From DATLAN01 sp035527455 (GTDB taxonomy: Bacteria; Planctomycetota; Planctomycetia; Pirellulales; Thermoguttaceae), in contig DATLAN010000139.1 in assembly GCA_035527455.1 (NCBI GenBank), positions 1 to 6,654 on the forward strand: a stretch of 6,654 nucleotides of DNA, read 5' to 3'. The number at the start of each line of letters is the position of its first letter. The stretch's first letter is position 1. A program made the translations under genes and the position numbers. Shown piece after piece: positions 1-6,030 of the stretch. A model generated the notes under the pieces. It was given only the letters and a program-made list of their open reading frames with translations. It was not told where the DNA came from and searched no databases.

Positions 1-14
1 GTAGAGGTCGCCCG

Positions 15-569
15 ATGTCTAGCGACAGTTCCACGCATCCGTTTGAAGAAGCCGGCGTCACCATTGACTTCGGCCCCGACCCGCCGCGGGAGTGCAACCG
101 CTGTCATGTGGTTCAGCCTCGCGAGGCGTTCCGGGACGATCCCCGGGGTTATCCCCGGGAGATCTGCCGGGAGTGCGAGCGGCACAACCCAGACCATCGG
201 CGACAGAGAGACCTGGCTGCCGGTTTGCGGGGTCTGGTCGCTCGGGCCAATCGGCAGACGACCAAGCCGGCCGACTTGAGCGAATTTTGCAATGAAATGC
301 TGGACAAATTCAAAGGGTTGCCGGAGTTTTGCCAGTTCTGGCACCAGCAAATCCAGACGGCGGCCACCGAGAAACCGGGCTCGAAGACGGTGCTCGATAG
401 CTGCTACACGATCTACAAGATGCACGTCGCCGCGGCCACGGAACAGCGGGAGCGAATTCCCTTGGAGACGGCCACGGAACAGGAACTTGAGGAGGCAATC
501 ACCAGCTTCGCCCTGTCGGTGGTAAGGGCGCCGGAAGACGGTGAAGCGGAAATCGCCGAGTGTGCATAG
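15..569 (+). CDS. Zinc-motif protein upstream of TerL; candidate small terminase subunit or packaging/DNA-binding factor
   Basis: The 184-residue product carries a C27-x2-C30 ... C51-x2-C54 pair of knuckles (about residues 26-57). The pattern, with an aromatic F39 and a G45 between the pairs and CREC at the end, resembles the small zinc-binding modules found in phage proteins and next to HNH nucleases. No HNH catalytic His/Asn core follows, so a nuclease call is not supported. The rest looks helical and ends in an acidic tail rich in Glu (about 150-184). The start at 15 has a GAGG Shine-Dalgarno at 4-7, seven bases upstream. The gene ends 27 bases before TerL, the slot normally held by the small terminase subunit, which binds the packaging site and hands DNA to TerL. 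That role is inferred from position only; no classical TerS helix-turn-helix was recognised. A late regulator is an alternative. Confidence 0.72.
   Translation: MSSDSSTHPFEEAGVTIDFGPDPPRECNRCHVVQPREAFRDDPRGYPREICRECERHNPDHRRQRDLAAGLRGLVARANRQTTKPADLSEFCNEMLDKFKGLPEFCQFWHQQIQTAATEKPGSKTVLDSCYTIYKMHVAAATEQRERIPLETATEQELEEAITSFALSVVRAPEDGEAEIAECA
138..164. repeat. Strong inverted repeat (hairpin) inside the first gene
   Basis: GATC CCCGGGG at 138-148 pairs with CCCCGGG at 153-159 and GATC at 161-164. This gives an 11-bp stem interrupted only by a single bulged A at 160, around a TTAT tetraloop at 149-152. It lies in codons between the two cysteine pairs of the zinc motif. No T-run follows, so it is not a terminator. 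It could be a chance result of GC-rich codons, an RNA structure, or a recognition site for packaging, since pac sites in some phages lie inside the small terminase gene. Confidence 0.6.
433..482 (+). repeat. 14-bp direct repeat, in frame, 36 bases apart
   Basis: CGGCCACGGAACAG occurs at 433-446 and again at 469-482. The spacing of 36 bases is twelve codons, so both copies are read in the same frame and encode Ala-Thr-Glu-Gln in the C-terminal part of the first gene. A related Ala-Thr-Glu occurs slightly upstream. This is most likely a small internal duplication or shared codon use in a helical, Glu-rich segment. Confidence 0.5.
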
Positions 570-596
570 CGAGGGAGTGGCGAGGGAACGGATTCA

Positions 597-2321
597 ATGA
601 CTAGGGCAAACGGGGGATACGAGATCCACGACGCCGGCGAATTCCGCCGGGCCCTGGCTGAATTGCACAGGCGGCAAGAGGAGGGCTTGAGGCTCTATCG
701 GCCGATGCGGAGTCAACTGCCGTTCCACTTGAGCGCTGCTACCGAGCGGATTATTCGGGGCGGCGTGCGAAGCGGGAAGACTGGATGCGCGGCGGCCGAG
801 GTAGCCAGTGCCGCCCTGGGAGTCCCGATAATCGGGCCGGACGGCAAAGAGCTGCCGTTCCAGTATCCCCGCGAGCCGCTGGTGATCTGGGTGGTCGGCT
901 ACGACGAGAAGCATATCGCTCGAATCTACCGCAAGCTGTTTTGCAAGGGGCTATACCGAGTCATCAAGGACCGGGAGACCGGTCTCTTGAGGGAATGGCG
1001 GCCGTGGGAAGCGGACGACGCGGCCCGCCAGGCTGAGACCAAGCCTTCCCCCCCGCTGATCCCGGAGCGGCTGGTTAGTGCCGACGGGTGTGCCTGGGAG
1101 AACAAAAAAGAGCAGGTCTTCAGCGTGATCCGGTTGAAGAACGGCGCCGAGATCCACGCCTTCGCGTCGGGCGGCGAAGCCGGCCAGGGTGATGCGGTCC
1201 ACCTGATCTGGATCGACGAAGACATCAAGATCCCGGGGCACGTCGACGAATGGCTGTCTCGGCTGTCGGACTTTGACGGCCGGCTGATTTGGTCGGCGTG
1301 GCCACACTCGGCCAACGACGCCCTGGTCCGAATGAGCAAGCGGGCGCACGACCAACGCGGCCAAGAGAATCCCGACGTGTGGGAGGTTGTGCTGAGGTTT
1401 TCCGACAATCCCTACATCCCGGCGGCGGCCAAACGGAAACGGTTGGCCGCCTGGCGAGAGGCGGGGGCCGCGGTGGCTCGCAGCCGTGACTTGGGCGAGT
1501 TTACCACGGACACTGTACTGGTCTTTCCCTCATTCAGCGTTGACACGCACTGCTTGCCGTCCCAGCGAGAGCCGGACCGGCTAGAGAGCTTCCTGGAACA
1601 GGCAAACTATGAGATCCCGACAGAGTGGACTCACTATCTGGCGCTGGACCCGGGGCACACGCAACCGGCGGTCGCGATGGCCGCCGTTCCGCCGCCGAGT
1701 GAATTCGGCCGCCGGCTGGTGATTTTCGACGAGGTTTATCGGCCGAGGATCAACGCGATGGAACTGGCTGCCGAAGTTGCCGCCCGGGTAGCGGGGCGGC
1801 GGTTTGAAGCCTTTGTGATCGACCATCGAGCCGGCCGGCAAACCACCATCGGGGCCGGCAAGCGGATCGACCGGATTTACAGCGACGCTTTTCGGAAGTA
1901 CGGACTGGCCAGCCGCTTGACGGGGCACGGCTTCGCCCAGGGCAGCGACCAGATAGCAGCCCGAAACCTGCTGGTGCAAGAAGCCCTTGGCCCGGGCGAC
2001 GATGGCACTCCCACAATCCGACTGATTGCACATCGCACCACGGCTATGCAGCGGGAATTCGGGCTCTATAAAAAACGCGTGACGAAGGACGACGTTCGAG
2101 AGGACGTGGTCGACCGCAATAACCACCTCATGGACACCTTGGCTTATCTAGTGGCCTACGGCCCGGTGTACGTATACCACGAATTGACGGAATACGACCA
2201 AAGCCCCGTGCTGGCAGCCTGGCGAAAAATCGTAGGAGAAACACCCCAGGCGTCCAGGACGGTCTTTTTACAGGCGGGCGCCCCTCCCGAGGGTGCCGGA
2301 ACGATATTATTAAACACTTAA
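597..2321 (+). CDS. terL: Phage terminase large subunit (TerL), packaging ATPase-nuclease
   Basis: This 574-residue protein is the motor that pumps phage DNA through the portal into the prohead and cuts the concatemer. The N-terminal ATPase has a Walker A GGVRSGKT at 55-62 and a Walker B LIWIDED at 203-209, with the catalytic Glu at 208. The C-terminal RNase H-like nuclease has the three expected acidic residues in context: D351 in LALDPGH, D409 in FVIDHR, and D513 in NNHLMDTLAYL. All key residues are present and the length is normal to slightly long for the family, so it looks intact. A further segment of about 60 residues follows the last nuclease motif. The start at 597 has a GAGGG Shine-Dalgarno at 582-586, ten bases upstream. 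The gene lies between the zinc-motif protein and an unknown small gene, with the portal beyond, as expected for a packaging module. Confidence 0.96.
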   Translation: MTRANGGYEIHDAGEFRRALAELHRRQEEGLRLYRPMRSQLPFHLSAATERIIRGGVRSGKTGCAAAEVASAALGVPIIGPDGKELPFQYPREPLVIWVVGYDEKHIARIYRKLFCKGLYRVIKDRETGLLREWRPWEADDAARQAETKPSPPLIPERLVSADGCAWENKKEQVFSVIRLKNGAEIHAFASGGEAGQGDAVHLIWIDEDIKIPGHVDEWLSRLSDFDGRLIWSAWPHSANDALVRMSKRAHDQRGQENPDVWEVVLRFSDNPYIPAAAKRKRLAAWREAGAAVARSRDLGEFTTDTVLVFPSFSVDTHCLPSQREPDRLESFLEQANYEIPTEWTHYLALDPGHTQPAVAMAAVPPPSEFGRRLVIFDEVYRPRINAMELAAEVAARVAGRRFEAFVIDHRAGRQTTIGAGKRIDRIYSDAFRKYGLASRLTGHGFAQGSDQIAARNLLVQEALGPGDDGTPTIRLIAHRTTAMQREFGLYKKRVTKDDVREDVVDRNNHLMDTLAYLVAYGPVYVYHELTEYDQSPVLAAWRKIVGETPQASRTVFLQAGAPPEGAGTILLNT

Positions 2322-2339
2322 CCCCGAAGGGACCATCCC

Positions 2340-2687
2340 GTGAGCAAAGACAAGGCGGCCCGCATTTCATCTCTCCAGCCCATGATTGCCGAGCTGTGCT
2401 GGTGGTATCCTCGCGGCGACACCAACCGCGAGCCCCGGGCGGCAATCGTTACCGGCAGTAACCCGGGCGGCGTTCTGGATGTGTCGGTCATCCTGAAAAA
2501 CGGGCGGCGTTTGGAGTTCGCACAAGGCGTGCGGCATCGCGACGATCCGTCCCTAGAACAATTCCCCCAACATGCCGTCGACAACGGCGTTTGGGACTTC
2601 GTGGGCGGGAAGCCGCCCGACGTAGCGGCTAGCACATCACCGCCGCTCAGTGTGTCACAGGGCGCGCGAGTGAAGGCGAATCAATAA
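2340..2687 (+). CDS. Hypothetical protein between TerL and portal
   Basis: I do not recognise a named family for this 115-residue protein. It starts with GTG at 2340, 18 bases after the TerL stop, with a GAAGGGA purine stretch just upstream as Shine-Dalgarno. The central part (about 45-87) has short beta-strand-like segments: VLDVSVIL, then KNGRRLEF, then VRHRDDPSLEQF, ending in the aromatic NGVWDF (82-87). This suggests a small compact beta-rich domain. The last 25 residues are rich in Ser, Pro and Ala and are probably disordered. There is no signal peptide, membrane segment or cysteine pair. Its place between TerL and portal suggests a late structural or packaging accessory protein, but that is inference from context only. 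Confidence 0.75.
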   Translation: MSKDKAARISSLQPMIAELCWWYPRGDTNREPRAAIVTGSNPGGVLDVSVILKNGRRLEFAQGVRHRDDPSLEQFPQHAVDNGVWDFVGGKPPDVAASTSPPLSVSQGARVKANQ

Positions 2688-2710
2688 AAGCCAGGAAGCA
2701 GGCAGATAAC

Positions 2711-4945
2711 GTGGTAAGCGATACTTCAGCCGCTGAACTTCTCAGGCCGCTGGTGACCGGATGGCAGGGGCGAATCCGCCGGGCCGTCGAACACCGCAAG
2801 GCCTGGCAGGATGTTGCCGACCAGTGCATGGCCTTTTTTGCCGGGTCGTTGGGGTTCATGTGGGAGGATGAGTATCGCCGGCGTTTCATGAAGGGGAGCC
2901 TTAACCCTAAATTCAAGATCTCTCTGAATAAGGCGTTCGAGCTAGTGGCCGTCTTCGGGCCGGTGCTATATCACCGCAACCCGGTCCGGGCGTGCCGGCC
3001 GTACAAGGCGATAGAGTTTCCCGAGGAGGCGGTCGTCGAGGCCATGGGGGTTTCTCCCGATCTGATCGAATCGCTCAATCAGGCGGAAGAGCAAGCGAGC
3101 CAGATGTCGCAGGCCGGGCAACCGATTCCGTGGGACCTCCAGCAACAGCTAGCCCTGAACGACCAGATTCGCTCCGAGGTGGGGAACCTTATGGGGGCGG
3201 ACGCGAGGGAGAAGAGCCTCTTGCGGGTAACGTGCCAGCTAGTGGAGCAGTATTTGAGCTACACCCCCCGCGAGCAACCCAACGGCGGGCTGGAGCAGGC
3301 GGCCGAGGACGCCATCACCGAGATGCTCATCAAAGGCCGCGGCGTGTTGTTCCCTCGGCCCTACACGATGCCGGGCAGCGACACGAAAATGACCGGTTGC
3401 TTTTATGAGTCGGTCAATCGCGTAGTAACCGACCCCGACGCCAAGACAATCAATTTTGGCGACGCGCAATGGATGGCCTTGTTACACCACGAGCCCTTGT
3501 CGCTGATCGAGAGGCGATTCAAGCTGTCGCCGGGGGCTCTCAAAGGCAAAGGAACCACGGAAAGCGGCGAGGCCCAAGTCGACCGGCAGGAGAGCGACCT
3601 GGGGAACCTCCAGCGAGAACGGGGTGAAACCGCCGACATCGGCCAATGGTGGGAAGTGTGGAGCATCGGCGGGGCGACCCGGCAAATGACCGGGATCTCT
3701 CCGGAGATGGACAAGCTATTTTCCGACACCGTGGGTGATTTCGCCTATATATGCGTAATGGATGGCGTGTCGTATCCGCTCAACGCCTCCCCCCAGCGGA
3801 TGCAGCAAGCCTCCGAGGCCGAGGTCCGGAAGTTGTTTGCCTGGCCGGTGCCTTATTACCTTGACCAGCGGTGGCCGTGTGCGTTCCTGGAGGCTTACCG
3901 AGACCCGGGCTACTGCTATCCGATCGCCCCCATGAAACCGGGCTTGGGAGAATTGACGGCATTGAACGTAATCATCAGCCATCTCTGCTCAAGAATCTGG
4001 AATGCCAGCCGCACGATCGTTGCCGTGCTGGAGTCGGCCAAAAGCTACGTCGACAAAGCCCTCAAAAGCGGCGACGACATGGTGGTCATCGGGATTAAGG
4101 AGATCCACCAGGACATCAACAAGGTCATCAGCGAATTCCAACACAAGGATGTGTCGTTCGATGTATGGCGGATCGTCGACCGGCTGTTTGACCTCTTCGA
4201 CAAGCGGGTGGGGCTGTCGGATTTGCTGTACGGCATGCAAGGCCCCCAGCAGTCTCGCTCGGCGACCGACGTCACGGTCCGTGAAGAGAAGCTGAACGTC
4301 CGGCCCGACCACATGGCCAAGAAGGTCGACTCCTGGATGAGCGAGGCAGCCCGAATGGAAAAGTTGTGTGCCTATTGGTCGGGCATTGAAGGCCGGGACG
4401 TGAGGCCGCTCTTGGGCACACTGGGGGCAGCGCTCTGGGATCGCCTGGTGGCCACGGCCGACCCCGAGACCGTGATCCGCGAGATGGACTGCACGGTTGA
4501 GGCGGGGACGGCTCGCAAGCCGAACAAAGCCCGGGATGCCGCCAATATCGGCCAGATTTTCCCGCCGCTGTTGCAGGTTCTCGACAAGCACGCCGACACA
4601 ACCACGGACACGGGGCCGTTGAATGGCTTAATCACCCAAATGGGTGAAGCGATCGACCACAACATGAAACCGGTATTGATGGGATCGCGGATGCCGCCTC
4701 CCCCACCCCCGGGGGCCGAAGACCCGGCGGCGATGGAAATGGAGGCCCGGGGGGCCGAACTGGCCCGCGACGAGGCGGCTCACGCTCAGGAGATCCGCCA
4801 GAAGGAAGAAGAGCATAGCCAGGAGGCTCGGCAAAGAGAGGAAGAACACAACCAAAAGATCCGCCTGGCTCAAGCGGAGGCCCGCATTAAACGGCTGGCG
4901 GCCACCCAAACCCGACAGACCAACTCGCAGAAAGTGACGGCCTGA
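2711..4945 (+). CDS. Phage portal protein (head-tail connector) with C-terminal coiled coil
   Basis: The 744-residue protein is best explained as the dodecameric portal, the ring at one capsid vertex through which TerL packages DNA and to which the tail attaches. Supporting features: an N-terminal helical region with the segment FKISLNKAFELVAVFGPVLY; a TEMLIKGRGVL segment (about 203-213) like the 'G-x-G' core strand of portals; CYPIAPMKPGLGELTALN from about 402, typical of the helix leading into the stem; and LLYGMQGPQQSRSATDVTVR from 505, followed by a long helix with RPDHMAKKV, like the portal tunnel-loop/crown-entry region. Six prolines (662-667) then lead into a charged coiled coil (about 675-735). 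The start is GTG at 2711 behind AGGAAG (2693-2698), slightly far, or AGGCAG (2700-2705). The length fits the large portals of podovirus-like phages. The family call rests on motif style and its place after TerL, so it is strong but not proven. Confidence 0.87.
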   Translation: MVSDTSAAELLRPLVTGWQGRIRRAVEHRKAWQDVADQCMAFFAGSLGFMWEDEYRRRFMKGSLNPKFKISLNKAFELVAVFGPVLYHRNPVRACRPYKAIEFPEEAVVEAMGVSPDLIESLNQAEEQASQMSQAGQPIPWDLQQQLALNDQIRSEVGNLMGADAREKSLLRVTCQLVEQYLSYTPREQPNGGLEQAAEDAITEMLIKGRGVLFPRPYTMPGSDTKMTGCFYESVNRVVTDPDAKTINFGDAQWMALLHHEPLSLIERRFKLSPGALKGKGTTESGEAQVDRQESDLGNLQRERGETADIGQWWEVWSIGGATRQMTGISPEMDKLFSDTVGDFAYICVMDGVSYPLNASPQRMQQASEAEVRKLFAWPVPYYLDQRWPCAFLEAYRDPGYCYPIAPMKPGLGELTALNVIISHLCSRIWNASRTIVAVLESAKSYVDKALKSGDDMVVIGIKEIHQDINKVISEFQHKDVSFDVWRIVDRLFDLFDKRVGLSDLLYGMQGPQQSRSATDVTVREEKLNVRPDHMAKKVDSWMSEAARMEKLCAYWSGIEGRDVRPLLGTLGAALWDRLVATADPETVIREMDCTVEAGTARKPNKARDAANIGQIFPPLLQVLDKHADTTTDTGPLNGLITQMGEAIDHNMKPVLMGSRMPPPPPPGAEDPAAMEMEARGAELARDEAAHAQEIRQKEEEHSQEARQREEEHNQKIRLAQAEARIKRLAATQTRQTNSQKVTA
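4781..4879 (+). repeat. Three 33-bp (11-residue) coiled-coil repeats in the portal tail
   Basis: Three in-frame units start at 4781, 4814 and 4847 and encode HAQEIRQKEEE, HSQEARQREEE and HNQKIRLAQAE (portal residues 691-723). The 11-residue period with regular Ala/Ile and charged positions is that of a hendecad coiled coil. The third unit is the most diverged. The DNA copies are similar but not identical, so this is an old tandem expansion and not a recent one. Confidence 0.82.
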
Positions 4946-4946
4946 C

Positions 4947-5498
4947 ATGCCTGTTTACACCTACCGTTGCAAACAGTGTGGCCGCACGGAAGAGGCCATT
5001 CACGCAGCCGGCTCCCGGTCTCGCTTGATTTGCGAGGTGTGCGGGGCGCTGCTCATATGGCAATTCCCCTCGCCTAATCTTCGCACCGATACCACCTTCC
5101 GGCAAGGGACGGGCACGCTGCTGGACCAATGCGGCGGCAACGTCAAGGAAGCCGAAAAGATCGTGGCGGCGTGCCGGCGGCAGGGCGGCAATCCCGGCTA
5201 CAACGACTATTACCTGCCGGGGGTGGCCCAAAGCATGGGCGATCCCGAAGCTTTCGTGCCGGCCGGCGAGGGGCGGGATTACGTCAAGAAGCTCTGCCGC
5301 AAGCGGGGGACTTCGTGTCGCGGACTCGTGGAAGTAGAGGCTCCCGACCGCCCCCCCGTAAAGAATGTCCCGTTGGCTGAAAGCGTGATTCGGCGGATGA
5401 CCAAAAAGGCCGTAAAGGCCGACCCATCATTAGCCGCAAAACCCCAAGAGTTGCGGGAGTCGATCATCGACCGGCACAGATACCGGGGGGCAGAATGA
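4947..5498 (+). CDS. FmdB-type zinc-ribbon phage protein
   Basis: The 183-residue protein opens with MPVYTYRCKQCG, the signature of the small FmdB-like regulatory zinc-ribbon family, with C8-x2-C11 and C29-x2-C32 as the four metal ligands. A longer domain follows (about 45-130) containing C62, C76, a G84-YNDYYLPG-92 segment and C117/C124. The ribbon is therefore fused to a second domain I do not recognise. The C-terminal 50 residues are basic and helical. The ATG lies one base after the portal stop (TGA C ATG) with no clear Shine-Dalgarno, so translation is probably coupled to the portal. Such ribbons often bind nucleic acid or protein partners. Placed directly after the portal, it could be a head-completion, assembly or late regulatory factor. 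The zinc ribbon is clear; the function is unknown. Confidence 0.85.
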   Translation: MPVYTYRCKQCGRTEEAIHAAGSRSRLICEVCGALLIWQFPSPNLRTDTTFRQGTGTLLDQCGGNVKEAEKIVAACRRQGGNPGYNDYYLPGVAQSMGDPEAFVPAGEGRDYVKKLCRKRGTSCRGLVEVEAPDRPPVKNVPLAESVIRRMTKKAVKADPSLAAKPQELRESIIDRHRYRGAE

Positions 5499-5626
5499 CC
5501 GCCAGGTTAATGTTTTTAGGTGCGTTTTCTATTGGCCGCCGTGCTCTGCGGCGGTTTTCCCGGTTTCAGCTCTGGCTCATGGCGTGGGTACTCCGCGCCG
5601 ATCGGGCCGCTAACGGAGGTGCGTAG
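5495..5626 (+). CDS. Small 43-residue arginine-rich protein, translationally coupled
   Basis: This short ORF starts with ATG at 5495, overlapping the stop of the zinc-ribbon gene as ATGA. It ends with TAG at 5624-5626, one base before the next gene's ATG (TAG C ATG). A run of six G at 5485-5490 can serve as Shine-Dalgarno. The downstream gene's GGAGGT is encoded by its codons 41-42. The product has eight arginines and one acidic residue. Two short hydrophobic patches (about 5-13 and 25-33) flank a basic stretch GRRALRRFSRF (14-24), so it looks cationic and amphipathic and may associate with membrane or nucleic acid. The precise fit at both ends supports it as a real gene. No homology is known to me, and chance is possible at this length. 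Confidence 0.55.
   Translation: MTARLMFLGAFSIGRRALRRFSRFQLWLMAWVLRADRAANGGA
5536..5558 (+). terminator. Weak terminator-like hairpin inside the small ORF
   Basis: CCGCCG at 5536-5541 pairs with CGGCGG at 5549-5554 around a 7-base loop, followed by TTTT at 5555-5558. The 6-bp GC stem plus short T-run has the outline of an intrinsic terminator. The T-run is short, and the element lies inside a proposed coding sequence with further coupled genes downstream. It may at most attenuate transcription between the zinc-ribbon gene and the following membrane and secreted proteins. Confidence 0.25.
5615..5620 (+). promoter_or_regulatory. Strong Shine-Dalgarno GGAGGT deciding the start at 5628
   Basis: GGAGGT at 5615-5620 lies seven bases before ATG 5628 and is the best ribosome-binding site in the window. 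It argues for the 127-residue form of the next gene over a longer form starting at GTG 5520, which has no Shine-Dalgarno in front of it. Confidence 0.82.
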
Positions 5627-5627
5627 C

Positions 5628-6011
5628 ATGGAGTTCTTCTTGATTATCTTCCCCCTGATTCTCGAAGCCATTATGCAGTGCCAAGAGAATCGAAACGATG
5701 ACGATATCGTCGAGGGTCTCGTGAGGCCCGGGGAAGGGCAGGCGGTCGCGTTGCTGCGGATTCTGCGGCAAGACATTTATCGCGACGGCATCTTGATCCA
5801 CAAGGGCCTGCGAGGCGTACCGCTGGTCAACCAGACACGAAAGGGCATCCGGCGTTTGAAGAAGATGAGCCGCGCAGACGTTGTGGGGATGGTTGCCGAA
5901 GCGGCTGCACATCGGGCGGCGGGGACATCTCCGGCAGCAATCGAGCGGCTAACCTGCTCGAGCTTCGTCTGGGGTGGTGTGGCGGACGGTATATCCACCC
6001 CCTCGCTCTAA
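5628..6011 (+). CDS. Hypothetical protein with hydrophobic N-terminus
   Basis: The 127-residue product begins with a very hydrophobic segment, MEFFLIIFPLILEAIM (1-16). This is followed by an acidic QENRNDDDIVEG (19-30) and a basic, helical body with LVRPGEGQAVALLRILRQ (31-48) and RKGIRRLKKMSRADVVGMV (71-89). The hydrophobic stretch is short for a full transmembrane helix and lacks a positive n-region or cleavage site, so it could be a membrane anchor or a buried helix. An upstream in-frame GTG at 5520 would add 36 residues, but the Shine-Dalgarno at 5615-5620 favours 5628. The gene starts one base after the small ORF and ends 19 bases before the secreted protein gene. I do not recognise the family. 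A membrane-associated accessory (holin-like or assembly) role is possible but not shown. Confidence 0.78.
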   Translation: MEFFLIIFPLILEAIMQCQENRNDDDIVEGLVRPGEGQAVALLRILRQDIYRDGILIHKGLRGVPLVNQTRKGIRRLKKMSRADVVGMVAEAAAHRAAGTSPAAIERLTCSSFVWGGVADGISTPSL

Positions 6012-6030
6012 ACCTACAAGGGAGCGCGTG

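Noticed and set aside
15..569. Reading the first gene as an HNH endonuclease
   Set aside because: Only the paired cysteine knuckles are present; the His-Asn-His catalytic core expected after them is not visible.
594..914. Minus-strand 106-codon frame at the 5' end of TerL
   Set aside because: It overlaps the Walker A region on the opposite strand, whose sequence is explained by the TerL protein.
1581..2126. Minus-strand open frame of 181 codons inside TerL
   Set aside because: It is antisense to the conserved TerL nuclease domain, shows no family motif and would leave no room for its own expression signals.
2277..2297. Hairpin near the end of TerL (7-bp stem with one G-T pair, 7-base loop)
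   Set aside because: It is followed by a mixed A/T stretch with no T-run, lies before the stop codon, and the next gene begins 18 bases after TerL, so a terminator is unlikely.
3989..4591. Long minus-strand open frame of 200 codons inside the portal gene
   Set aside because: It lies fully opposite a well-supported portal coding sequence. GC-rich codon use commonly opens the antisense frame, and the translation has low-complexity Arg/His/Leu content with no recognisable motif.
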